From positions 1-64,000 of the forward strand of contig NZ_JAAQTO010000013.1 of the NCBI RefSeq assembly GCF_011742165.1: a DNA stretch of 64,000 bases, given 5' to 3'. Below, piece after piece: positions 52,357 through 60,202 of this stretch. The number at the start of each line of letters is the position of its first letter. The first letter of the stretch is position 1. Both the position numbers and the translations under genes were made by a program. The notes beneath the pieces are model-generated. The model searched no databases. It was not told the DNA's origin and worked only from the letters and a program-made list of their open reading frames with translations. The stretch comes from Billgrantia bachuensis (GTDB lineage: Bacteria; Pseudomonadota; Gammaproteobacteria; Pseudomonadales; Halomonadaceae).

Positions 52357-53634
52357 ATGGAAGAAGCTACTCGTGAGTTTCTTTTCACCAATAGGGATTT
52401 CATCGAACTCGGCGTAGCGCTGCTGCTGGGTGCTCTGATCGGCATCGAACGCGGCTGGGTCGCCCGCGAGCGGGAGTGGGGCGAGCGGGTCGCCGGGGTG
52501 CGCACCCACGCCTTGGTGGGACTGTTCGGGGGCGTGGCGGCCCTGCTCTCGGAAGTGCTCACGCGCTGGGCCTTTCCGCTGGTTTTCCTGGCCGTGGCGA
52601 TCATTGCCCTGGTCGGCTACCGGGCCCGCATGGAGCAGACCCGCGACTACAGCATTACCGGGCTGGTCGGGTTGCTGCTGACCTTCTGCTTCGGCGCCCT
52701 TGCGGTCGCGGTGGACATTGGGCTGGCCACGGCCTGCGCGGTGGTCACGGCGCTGATCCTCGACAACAAGCGCGAGATTCATGGCCTGCTCAACAAGCTG
52801 CAGGCCAACGAGCTCGACGCCGGCCTCAAGCTGCTGTTGATCAGCGTGGTGATGTTGCCGCTACTGCCCAACGAAGACATGGGCCCTGGCGGCGTGCTCA
52901 ACCCCTACGAGATCTGGTGGCTGGTGGTGCTGATCGCCTCGATCTCGTTCGTCGGCTACTTCGCCGTGCGCCTCGGCGGCACCGAGAAAGGCATCCTGTT
53001 CACCGGGCTGTTCGCGGGGCTCACCTCCTCCACCGCCCTGACCCTGCAGTACGCTCGCCAGGCGCGCCGCGAACCGCAGCTCGCCCCGATGCTCGCCGCA
53101 GGCATCCTGCTGGCTTGCGGCACCATGCTGCCGCGCCTGCTGCTCTATGCCGCGCTGCTCGGCCCCGCGATGCTGCCGCGACTAGTGGCACCGCTAGCGG
53201 CCATGGGCGTGACGCTCTACCTGCCGGCGCTGTGGCTATGGCGCCGCCATCGCCGCGGCCTCAAGGCCGACCGGCCGATGACACAGAACCCCCTGGAACT
53301 GCGCGCCGCGCTGATGCTCGGCGCCCTGTTGGCGATGGTCATGGTGCTGGGTGAATGGCTACGCGCCTGGCTCGGCGCTGCCGGCGTCTATCTGTTGGCC
53401 GCCGTTTCCGGCATGGCGGACGTGCATGCCGTTGCCTTGTCGCTGAGCCGCATGGCCACGAGTACCATCGAACTCACCACCGCCGTGCTGGGCATCGTGT
53501 TGGCGGCCTCGGTCAACAACCTGTTCAAGGTGGCGCTGGCCGTCAGTGCCGGCAATGCTCATCTGGCCCGCTGCATTGCCGGCCCGACATTGGCCTCCGC
53601 GGTGGTGGGGCTGGCTGTCGCCTGGCTGTCTTAG
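52357..53634 (+). CDS. MgtC/SapB-DUF4010 family membrane protein
   Basis: A 425-residue protein with about ten transmembrane helices. Residues 1-140 form an MgtC-like domain (FIELGVALLLGALIGIERGWV, RVAGVRTHALVGLFGGVAA). The remainder is a DUF4010 domain (AGLTSSTALTLQYARQAR, AAVSGMADVHAVALSLSRMA). The GLTSST and GMAD motifs are typical. DUF4010 proteins resemble a transporter fold of unknown substrate. The start at 52357 follows GAGGATGAA. The gene is divergent from umuDC. Confidence 0.82.
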   Translation: MEEATREFLFTNRDFIELGVALLLGALIGIERGWVAREREWGERVAGVRTHALVGLFGGVAALLSEVLTRWAFPLVFLAVAIIALVGYRARMEQTRDYSITGLVGLLLTFCFGALAVAVDIGLATACAVVTALILDNKREIHGLLNKLQANELDAGLKLLLISVVMLPLLPNEDMGPGGVLNPYEIWWLVVLIASISFVGYFAVRLGGTEKGILFTGLFAGLTSSTALTLQYARQARREPQLAPMLAAGILLACGTMLPRLLLYAALLGPAMLPRLVAPLAAMGVTLYLPALWLWRRHRRGLKADRPMTQNPLELRAALMLGALLAMVMVLGEWLRAWLGAAGVYLLAAVSGMADVHAVALSLSRMATSTIELTTAVLGIVLAASVNNLFKVALAVSAGNAHLARCIAGPTLASAVVGLAVAWLS

Positions 53635-53652
53635 GGTCTGTGGTTCCAGGAT

Positions 53653-54015
53653 CTAGGGCATCCTCAGCGCCTCACGGAATCCTCCCCAGATCATTCGCTT
53701 GCCATCGAACGGATGGTTTGCCGGATCCATCATGTCGGCCATGCGCGGGTCTTCCATCACCTTGGCATTGATGCGATCACGCTCCTCGCGCGAGGGGTAG
53801 AGGATCCAGGAGAAGATCACCGTCTCCCCCGGTTCGAGCTTGACGCTCAGCGGGAAGGAGGTGTGCTCTCCCGGCGGGACGTCATCGGCCACGCACTCGA
53901 CGTACTCCAGCGCGCCGTGCTCGCGCCAGATCTCGCCGGCCCGCCGGGCCATGTCCAGGTAGGCGTCGAGATTCCCTTCGGGAACCGGTACTACGAAACC
54001 ATCGACGTAGCTCAT
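53653..54015 (-). CDS. DUF1428 family protein
   Basis: A 120-residue protein of the DUF1428 (YbaA-like) family, a ferredoxin-like dimeric alpha-beta barrel fold of unknown role. The blocks YVDGFVVPVPEGNLDAYL, HGALEYVECVADDVPPG, VIFSWILYPSREERDRIN and MDPANHPFDGKRMIWGGF define it. It is a cytosolic protein and stands just before the sigma-factor gene in the same direction. Confidence 0.88.
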   Translation of the reverse strand: MSYVDGFVVPVPEGNLDAYLDMARRAGEIWREHGALEYVECVADDVPPGEHTSFPLSVKLEPGETVIFSWILYPSREERDRINAKVMEDPRMADMMDPANHPFDGKRMIWGGFREALRMP

Positions 54016-54057
54016 GGTATGTCTCCTGAGTGATGGGTTGGGGTGGGCCGAGAGGCC

Positions 54058-55305
54058 TCATCCCTCTTTCGAGCCAGCCAACGGCAAATCGACATCGGCG
54101 GCGTTCGCCATTACCTCGCGCAAGCGGCATTCGAGGAAACGTCGCTCGGCGTCGTGGGTGACCAGTTCCAACGCCTCACGGTAATGCACTGCCGCCTCGT
54201 CAAGACGGCCCAGCCGGCGCAGCAGGTCGGCACGCGTCGCAGGCAGCAGGTGATAATTGGGCAAATGGATCTTCTCGAGCAGCTCGAGGCCCATTTCCAG
54301 CCCATCGGCCATGGCGATCGCCACGGCCCGGTTGAGCGCCACCACGGGCGTGGGCTGAAGGACGTAGAGCAGGCTGTAGAGCGCGGCGATACGCCGCCAG
54401 TCGGTTTCGGCCGGTGTCGCCGCCCGGGCATGCAGGGCCGCGATGCCGGCCTGCACCGCGTAGGGGCCAAGCGGGTTGCCGCGTAGCGCCACCTCGATAT
54501 GGGCGGTGCCCTCCTCGATCTCGTCGACATTCCAGCGCGTGCGATCCTGCTCCTCCAGCAGCACGATGTCGCCAGCCTCGTCGGTACGCGTGTCACGCCG
54601 GGAATGGTGCAGCAGCATCAGCGCCAGCAAGCCGCGCGCCTCGCGCTCGGCCGGCAGCAGCCGCACCAGCATCCGCCCCAGGCGAATCGCCTCGGCACAG
54701 AGGTCGCCGCGCACCCAGTCGTCGCCGAAGCTGGCCGCGTAGCCTTCGTTGAAGATCAGGTAGATCACCGCCAGTACCGACTCCAGGCGCTCACCCAGCG
54801 CCGTGTCATCGGGCACCTCGAAGGGTATGCCGGCATCGCGGATCTTGGCCTTGGCTCGCACTAGCCGCTGGGCCAGGGTCGGTACCGGCACCATGAAGGC
54901 GCGGGCGATCTCCTCGGTACGCAACCCGCCCAGGGTATGCAGCGTCAGTGCTACCTGGGCGGGTCGGGCCAGAGCCGGGTGGCAGCAGGCGAAGATCAGG
55001 CGCAGGCTGTCGAGCGGCTCGGCCTCGAGGTCGCGTTCCAGCACCAGTTCGAGGTGCTGGCGCAGCTCGTCGCCCTTGCGCTCGCGCATCTGCTGATGGC
55101 GCAACTGGTCGACCACCTTGTGGCGGGCGGTGGAGATCAGCCACGAGGTCGGGTTAGGCGGCCAGCCCTGGGCCGGCCACTGCACCATCGCCGCCTCGAA
55201 AGCCGCCTGCACGGCATCCTCGGCCAGCTCGAAATGGCCGAACCGGCGAATCAGGCTGGCCAGCACACGGCCATACTCGCGGCGATAGAGATCGTCCAAG
55301 GTCAC
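54058..55305 (-). CDS. ECF42-type RNA polymerase sigma factor with TPR-like extension
   Basis: A 415-residue ECF sigma factor. The sigma-2 region ([37 protein letters not shown]) and sigma-4 region ([39 protein letters not shown]) occupy the first 180 residues. The long C-terminal part, with [36 protein letters not shown] and paired helices, is the TPR-like extension of the ECF42 group, which regulates in place of an anti-sigma factor. It starts with GTG at 55305. Directly upstream is a YCII/DGPF-domain gene, the usual ECF42 partner, so the pair is probably one operon and an autoregulated signalling unit. Confidence 0.9.
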   Translation of the reverse strand: MTLDDLYRREYGRVLASLIRRFGHFELAEDAVQAAFEAAMVQWPAQGWPPNPTSWLISTARHKVVDQLRHQQMRERKGDELRQHLELVLERDLEAEPLDSLRLIFACCHPALARPAQVALTLHTLGGLRTEEIARAFMVPVPTLAQRLVRAKAKIRDAGIPFEVPDDTALGERLESVLAVIYLIFNEGYAASFGDDWVRGDLCAEAIRLGRMLVRLLPAEREARGLLALMLLHHSRRDTRTDEAGDIVLLEEQDRTRWNVDEIEEGTAHIEVALRGNPLGPYAVQAGIAALHARAATPAETDWRRIAALYSLLYVLQPTPVVALNRAVAIAMADGLEMGLELLEKIHLPNYHLLPATRADLLRRLGRLDEAAVHYREALELVTHDAERRFLECRLREVMANAADVDLPLAGSKEG

Positions 55306-55314
55306 GCAAATCCC

Positions 55315-55674
55315 TCACAGTCGATAAGCGGGATCCACCGGTCGCACCTCGACCGAGCCGCCGACCCGCAGCGGCGGGATGCGCCGCGCCAGCCCCAAGG
55401 CCTCGTCCAGGTCGCGGCACTCCACCACGTGAAAACCGCCCAACTGTTCGCGGCTCTCGGCGAAGGGCCCGTCCAGCGTCACCACCTTGCCGCTCTGCTC
55501 GCGCAGGGTAGTGGCCGAATCCACCGACTGCAGGCGGGCACCGCCGCGATAGTGGCCACTGGTGACCATTTCCTGGATCAGGGCGTTATAGTCGTTCATG
55601 ACGGCGTCGCGCTCGCCATCCGGCAGGCCGTTCCACAGCGCCTCGTCGATACAGCACATCAGCATGTATTGCAT
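55315..55674 (-). CDS. YCII/DGPF-domain protein
   Basis: A 119-residue YCII-related protein with the DGPF motif in VVTLDGPFAESREQLGGFHVVECRD. The small ferredoxin-like domain is the constant partner of ECF42 sigma factors and is probably one of their targets or regulators. Its start has no overlap with upstream genes; the stop is 9 bp before the sigma gene start. Confidence 0.9.
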   Translation of the reverse strand: MQYMLMCCIDEALWNGLPDGERDAVMNDYNALIQEMVTSGHYRGGARLQSVDSATTLREQSGKVVTLDGPFAESREQLGGFHVVECRDLDEALGLARRIPPLRVGGSVEVRPVDPAYRL

Positions 55675-55761
55675 GGCAGTTTCTCCTGGTCGTTCACAAG
55701 ACTAGCTCATCGGCTGTCACTCATGAGTCGTACGACCTTCCTCGGAATCGACATTTTTCTT

Positions 55762-56811
55762 TTAGATCAACCCAGCCGCCACCAACTCGTCGGCGACCGC
55801 CTGGAACGTATCCTGAGGCACCGGGCCGCCGTTGCCGGCCTGCTTGGCGATTCGTGCCGCCAGCCCTGGCCGGTTGGCCACGGCAACCCCCTGGGCGGCG
55901 GCCGCTTCGAAGAGCGCGGCGGACTGCTCGGGAGAGGCCTTGCACACCACCACCGGTACGGGAGTCTCGCCCTTGACGTAGCGTAGCCCCACCAGCCAGT
56001 CGCCGGCGGCGCCCAGCATGAGCGAGGCGTGCTCCACGCCGGTTCTTGCGGTGTGGGCGTACATGTCGCGCCGCTCGCGTTGACGGGCACGACGGATCTC
56101 GGGGTCTCCCTCCAGGTCCTTGCGTTCGCGCTTGTGCTCGGTTCGGGTCATGCGCTGGTCGCGACGGAACAGCCAGCGCTGCATCAGCACGTCGATTATC
56201 CCGACCGCGAGAAACGCGACCAGGGCGGTGATGATCAGCGGCTCGAGCAATGCCATGAAGATACCGTCCAGGCAATCGAAGCCGCAGCGCGGCGAGTCCA
56301 TCAGGGTTTGCAGCCCCAGCCGAAAGACAATCACGAACGCCGTGCCCAGCGCGACCATCTTGATCAGCGACTTGACGAATTCGATCACGCCGCGGGCCGA
56401 GAAGATTCGCTTGAAACCCTCGGCGGGGTTGATGCGCTCGAACCTCGGCTTGACCGGGTCCACCGAGAATACCGGGCCGCGCATGATCAGGATGTTGGTC
56501 AGCACGGCGGCCACCACGGAGATGACGATGATCGGCAGTACCGAGCGAACCACGATTTCCGCCCCCAGCGCCAGCAGACGTGGCCACAGGGTATCGAACG
56601 GTTCGTGATTGAGGCGCGTGGTGGTGCTGATGAGATGGCGAACTCGCCGTTCGATGCCGCTGGCGGCCATGACGAGATAGAGCGTGCAGCCCAGCATCAC
56701 CATGGCGGTGACCATGTCCGAACTCTTGTCCACCTGCCCTTTCTTGCGCGCATCGCGCAGCTTCTTCTCGGAGGGCGGCAGCGATCTCTCTTCGCTGGGT
56801 TTTTCGCTCAT
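55762..56811 (-). CDS. sctU: Type III secretion export apparatus protein SctU lacking the NPTH motif
   Basis: A 349-residue SctU/YscU-type protein: N-terminus PPSEKKLRDARKKGQVDKSSDM, four membrane helices (for example IIVISVVAAVLTNILIM), then a cytoplasmic domain starting KRERKDLEGDPEIRRARQRERRDM. All active SctU/FlhB proteins cleave themselves at an Asn-Pro bond in NPTH. Here the aligned positions 268-271 read AAGD in SLMLGAAGDWLVGLRYVKGETPVPVVVCK, so autocleavage at that bond is impossible by the known mechanism. The flanking LRYVKGETPVP matches the LYKRGETPLP of YscU, which fixes the alignment. The protein is otherwise full length. Its start overlaps the sctT stop by four bases. Confidence 0.92.
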   Translation of the reverse strand: MSEKPSEERSLPPSEKKLRDARKKGQVDKSSDMVTAMVMLGCTLYLVMAASGIERRVRHLISTTTRLNHEPFDTLWPRLLALGAEIVVRSVLPIIVISVVAAVLTNILIMRGPVFSVDPVKPRFERINPAEGFKRIFSARGVIEFVKSLIKMVALGTAFVIVFRLGLQTLMDSPRCGFDCLDGIFMALLEPLIITALVAFLAVGIIDVLMQRWLFRRDQRMTRTEHKRERKDLEGDPEIRRARQRERRDMYAHTARTGVEHASLMLGAAGDWLVGLRYVKGETPVPVVVCKASPEQSAALFEAAAAQGVAVANRPGLAARIAKQAGNGGPVPQDTFQAVADELVAAGLI

Positions 56812-57653
56812 ACGCGCTCCTGCTCTCCAGGCAACCAGGAAGTGCCTCCAAGCAGCGTCTCGAGGCGTCGATAGCCATCACCCAGCGTGCCGAGCTCCTC
56901 CACCAGCAACGGTACCAGGAACACGATGTAGAGCAGCATCAGGAAGGTGAAGAGCAGATTCTTGATCGCCAGCGACAGCGAGAACACGTTCAGGCTGGGC
57001 GCCATGCGTGCCAGGTAGGCGAGCATCAGGTCGGCGACCAGCAGGGCGATTACCAGCGGTGCGACCATCATCACGCCCACCCGCATCACCTGGTCCAGCA
57101 TATCCAGCATCGTCAGGGCGGTGCGTGACTCCAGCACCGGCACGAAGCGCTCCACCGGCCACAGCGCATAGCTCGCATAGAATCCCTCGAGCATGATCAT
57201 GAAGCCACCCGAGACGAAGAACAACGCCACCAGGGTCACCACCAGCAGCGTGCTGGTGACACCCGACTCGGTGCTCCCCATCGGATCGAGCAGTTGCCCC
57301 ATGGTCGAGGCACGTTGCAGGTCGACCACTTCCCCCGCCACCTCCGCCGCCCAGAATGGTATGCCAAACACCACGCCGATGACGGCGCCGATCATCAGTT
57401 CCTTGATCAGCAGGGCGGCGAGACCGAAGGCAGACAACGGCCCCAGTGACGGCAGCGCGGAGAAGATGAACGGTATCGCCGGCAAGGCGATGGTCACGGC
57501 AACGGCAGAGCGAATCATCCCGGTCAGGCCGAGCCGGTTGAAGGCCGGCGTGATCAGGATTACCCCCAATGCCCGGGTCATGCCGATGGAGGCGGCCACG
57601 AGCATGGGGTAGACCAGCTCGGTAAGGAGGGGAAAGAATTCCTCGAAGGCCAT
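56808..57653 (-). CDS. sctT: Type III secretion export apparatus protein SctT
   Basis: A 281-residue SctT/SpaR/FliR-type protein with about six membrane helices, a component of the export gate. LGVILITPAFNRLGLTGMIRSAVAVTIALPAIPF and ELMIGAVIGVVFGIPFWAAEVAGEVVDLQRAS are the family motifs. It forms the R5-S4-T1 gate with SctR and SctS. It is six bp from sctS and overlaps sctU by four. Confidence 0.92.
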   Translation of the reverse strand: MAFEEFFPLLTELVYPMLVAASIGMTRALGVILITPAFNRLGLTGMIRSAVAVTIALPAIPFIFSALPSLGPLSAFGLAALLIKELMIGAVIGVVFGIPFWAAEVAGEVVDLQRASTMGQLLDPMGSTESGVTSTLLVVTLVALFFVSGGFMIMLEGFYASYALWPVERFVPVLESRTALTMLDMLDQVMRVGVMMVAPLVIALLVADLMLAYLARMAPSLNVFSLSLAIKNLLFTFLMLLYIVFLVPLLVEELGTLGDGYRRLETLLGGTSWLPGEQERV

Positions 57654-57659
57654 GGGACC

Positions 57660-57929
57660 TCAGCGCGACCAGGCGGCGAAGTTGTCCAGCACCTGATCGG
57701 TCAGGTTGACGAGCTGCCCCACCAGCAGCGGCCCTCCCACGATCAGCACCAGCATGATCACGATGACCTTGACCGCCTGGGGCAGGGATTGATCCTGAAT
57801 CTGCGTCAGCGCCTGCAGCAGGCCGATGCCGAAGCCGATCACGATTGCCGCCAGCAGCGCGGGGGCGGACAGCAGCAGCACGGTCCACAGGGCATTATTC
57901 ATCAGCGTGAGGAAGATCTCGCCGGACAC
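57660..57929 (-). CDS. sctS: Type III secretion export apparatus protein SctS
   Basis: An 89-residue, two-helix SctS/FliQ-type export-gate protein. LLLSAPALLAAIVIGFGIGLLQALTQIQDQSLPQAVKVIV is the family core with the TQIQDQSLP motif. Four copies pack with SctR and SctT in the secretion gate. It lies between sctR and sctT with only five and six bp of spacing. Confidence 0.94.
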   Translation of the reverse strand: MSGEIFLTLMNNALWTVLLLSAPALLAAIVIGFGIGLLQALTQIQDQSLPQAVKVIVIMLVLIVGGPLLVGQLVNLTDQVLDNFAAWSR

Positions 57930-57934
57930 GGTGG

Positions 57935-58591
57935 CTAGCCTCCGTAGCTGAGGATCAAGCCGTGCATCAGGCGCGACCAGCCGTCCACGGCAACGAACAG
58001 GAAGATCTTCAGCGGCACCGAGATCAGCGGCGGCGCGACCATCACCATGCCCATCGCCATCAGCACGTTGGCCACCACCAGGTCGATGACCAGGAACGGG
58101 ATGTAGATCAGAAAGCCGATCTCGAAGGCACGCACGAGCTCGGAGGTAACGAAGGCCGGAATCAGCACCACCAGGTCGTCGTCCTGCAGATTCGCGCGCG
58201 CCTGCTCCGACCAGATGTTCTGCGTAGCATCGATGAAAAAGACGCGCTCGCGCTCGTTGGCGTAGAGCGACAGGTACTCCTGCAGCGGCCCGCGCAGCAG
58301 CGTACCGGTCTCGCGTATGTCCTCGACGCTCTCCAGCGACCCGCCGTGGTTCTCGAGCCGGTAGGCGATCTCACCGACCAGCGGCGTGGTGATGTAGACC
58401 GTCAATACCAGGGCGATACCGTAGAGCACCAGGTTGGGCGGTGTCTGCTGGATGCCCAGGGCATTGCGAATCAGGAACAGTACCACGGCGATCTTGAGAA
58501 AAGAGGTCATGGTCACCACTGCCAGGGGCAGCAGCCCCAGGCCGGCCATGACGATGATCATGCCGACCAGGTTGGGCTCGAACTCACTCAT
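57935..58591 (-). CDS. sctR: Type III secretion export apparatus protein SctR
   Basis: A 218-residue SctR/FliP-type protein. LLPLAVVTMTSFLKIAVVLFLIRNALGIQQTPPN is the conserved N-terminal core, LVVLIPAFVTSELVRAFEIGFLIYIPFLVIDLVVANVLMAMGMVMVAPPLISVPLKIFLFVAVDGW the C-terminal one. Five copies form the export-gate pore. No cleavable signal peptide is seen. It overlaps sctQ by eight bases. Confidence 0.95.
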   Translation of the reverse strand: MSEFEPNLVGMIIVMAGLGLLPLAVVTMTSFLKIAVVLFLIRNALGIQQTPPNLVLYGIALVLTVYITTPLVGEIAYRLENHGGSLESVEDIRETGTLLRGPLQEYLSLYANERERVFFIDATQNIWSEQARANLQDDDLVVLIPAFVTSELVRAFEIGFLIYIPFLVIDLVVANVLMAMGMVMVAPPLISVPLKIFLFVAVDGWSRLMHGLILSYGG

Positions 58592-58856
58592 CGCCCGTGA
58601 GCCTTACGATCTGCACACCCAGGCTGTCGCCGATCTCCACCAGCCGCCCCCGCCCCATGGGCCGCCCATTGACGACCAGGTCCACGGCGTCCTCCGTCGG
58701 TCGGGACAGCGGCAGCACGCTCCCCGGCCCCAGTTCGCGCAGCTCGCCGAGCGTCAGCTCCAGGCGGCCGAGCTCGCACACCAGGCGCATCGGCAGGCCA
58801 TCCAGGGCCGCCGCATCCGTGGGCGGCGGTTTTGGGTTACGAGAGTCTACTGCCAT
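58584..58856 (-). CDS. Possible internal translation product SctQ-C (90 aa)
   Basis: Inside sctQ an in-frame ATG at 58856 follows AGGAG by ten bases and starts a 90-residue SPOA-domain protein (AVDSRNPKPPPTDAAALDGL onward). In Yersinia, YscQ has an internal start of this kind, giving an 88-residue C-terminal piece that is needed to form the sorting platform. The same gene geometry and near-identical length argue for the same here; no experimental evidence exists. Confidence 0.5.
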   Translation of the reverse strand: MAVDSRNPKPPPTDAAALDGLPMRLVCELGRLELTLGELRELGPGSVLPLSRPTEDAVDLVVNGRPMGRGRLVEIGDSLGVQIVRLTGDE

Positions 58857-59726
58857 GTCGTCACGACTCCTGTCGTCATTGAGGGGATTTTGGCTGGGGG
58901 AATCGCTACCAGCCCGCGCCGAACCCGGCACACCAAGGCCTTCGCCATGCCTGGCAGATGGTGACGTGAGCAGCTTCAGGCCATCTTTCTGCTCCACCAC
59001 CTCGGCCATCGGGCGCCCGGCGATCGCCAGTGCCTCGACCGGCCGTTTGAGCAGCACCACGTCGCCCGGCATCAGGCCGCGCAGCTCGTCCAGTCGCAGT
59101 CGTTGATGGCCGGCAACCCACTGCACGGGAATGGGCAGCGCCGAGCAGGGCCGAGGTTCGACGGCTGGCAGCGCGTCCAACAGCGGTGCGACGACCTGCA
59201 TGGCGGCGGCGCCCAGCGACAGCATTAGTTGCCCGGCGAGCCCATCGGCCTCCAGGCGCAGCGAAATGCATATGGCCACGGCCTCCTCGGTCATGGGGGC
59301 CGCCTCATCCAGGCGCAGGGCAACGCCTAGGCGCGCTTCCAGAGGCTCGATCCACTCCAGCAGGGCGTACTCCAGCCACAGCGCCGTTAGGTCGGGCTCG
59401 CACCTCTCCAGTCCAGCGCGCAGCGCCAGGTGCTCCGTCAAAGCCGCCAGGCTGTCGTCGCCAAGCCGCAGCAGCGCAGGAGCGCCGCCTATCGATAGCC
59501 CCAGCGCCACGGGCAAGAGAGACGGTTCGGCTTGCGGGACGATGCGCAACCGCAGCACCCGCTCACCCAAGGAGAGAGCTAATGCCGGGCGCGGGCGGTG
59601 CAGCGCGTTGAGCATGGTCACTTGCTCAGGCGACAACCGGGGCAAGCACGCGGTCATCACCGAGTTCACCGTTCTCGCCATCGGATCCTGCCGCTCCGTC
59701 ACTGGCATCAGGTCTAGCTTCGCCAT
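58584..59726 (-). CDS. sctQ: Type III secretion sorting-platform (C-ring) protein SctQ
   Basis: A 380-residue SctQ/YscQ. The C-terminal SPOA domain (DGLPMRLVCELGRLELTLGELRELGPGSVLPLS) is clear; a second SPOA-like segment lies at QWVAGHQRLRLDELRGLMPGDVVLL. The protein builds the cytoplasmic sorting platform that picks substrates. The start at 59726 has GGAGG and lies 13 bases inside the 3' end of sctO. An internal ATG at 58856 could give a short SctQ-C form. A disordered, Ser/Asn-rich linker (about residues 255-290) separates the two SPOA parts. Confidence 0.88.
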   Translation of the reverse strand: MAKLDLMPVTERQDPMARTVNSVMTACLPRLSPEQVTMLNALHRPRPALALSLGERVLRLRIVPQAEPSLLPVALGLSIGGAPALLRLGDDSLAALTEHLALRAGLERCEPDLTALWLEYALLEWIEPLEARLGVALRLDEAAPMTEEAVAICISLRLEADGLAGQLMLSLGAAAMQVVAPLLDALPAVEPRPCSALPIPVQWVAGHQRLRLDELRGLMPGDVVLLKRPVEALAIAGRPMAEVVEQKDGLKLLTSPSARHGEGLGVPGSARAGSDSPSQNPLNDDRSRDDMAVDSRNPKPPPTDAAALDGLPMRLVCELGRLELTLGELRELGPGSVLPLSRPTEDAVDLVVNGRPMGRGRLVEIGDSLGVQIVRLTGDE

Positions 59727-60202
59727 TCCGGCCCTCCGCGCGGCAAGCAGTCCTCGAGGTCCGCCTCGCGGCGGCCCTCCTGCACGATGCGATCTCCCCC
59801 ACGGCGTCGCTCGACCAGTTTCCCCAGCGCCTGCCGGGCATGGGAGCGCTGTTTCCAGACCTCGGCCTGCCGGGCACACTCCTCGAGCAGCCGGCATTGC
59901 TCTCGCTCAGCCGCCGAACGCGCGTCGGCCAGCTCGGCCCGGCGCCGCTGATGTTCGTCGATGGCCTGGCGCGCCTGCTCCAGCTCCGCCGGCGACAGGG
60001 TCGCCCCCTCAGCCGCTTCGAACCATGCCTGCTCGAGCCGGTCGAAGTCGCTCTGCTCGCGCGCCAGGGTAAGGTCGAGCTCCTCGATGCGGTACGACTC
60101 GTCCCGACAGCGCCGTTGCTGCGCCGCCAGGGTGGCCTCGGCCAGACGTTCGCGCCGCTCACGCAGCGCCATGAGTTGCTCGAGGCGGAATCGATCGGTC
60201 AT
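59714..60202 (-). CDS. sctO: Type III secretion central stalk protein SctO
   Basis: A 162-residue, highly charged coiled-coil protein of the SctO/YscO type: long Arg/Glu helices (QLMALRERRERLAEATLAAQQRR; LTLAREQSDFDRLEQAWFEAA; RSAAEREQCRLLEECARQAEVWKQR). SctO forms the stalk that links the SctN ATPase to the SctV gate. Identification is mainly from size, coiled coil and its place directly after sctN; the sequence is too diverged for more. Confidence 0.8.
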   Translation of the reverse strand: MTDRFRLEQLMALRERRERLAEATLAAQQRRCRDESYRIEELDLTLAREQSDFDRLEQAWFEAAEGATLSPAELEQARQAIDEHQRRRAELADARSAAEREQCRLLEECARQAEVWKQRSHARQALGKLVERRRGGDRIVQEGRREADLEDCLPRGGPEWRS

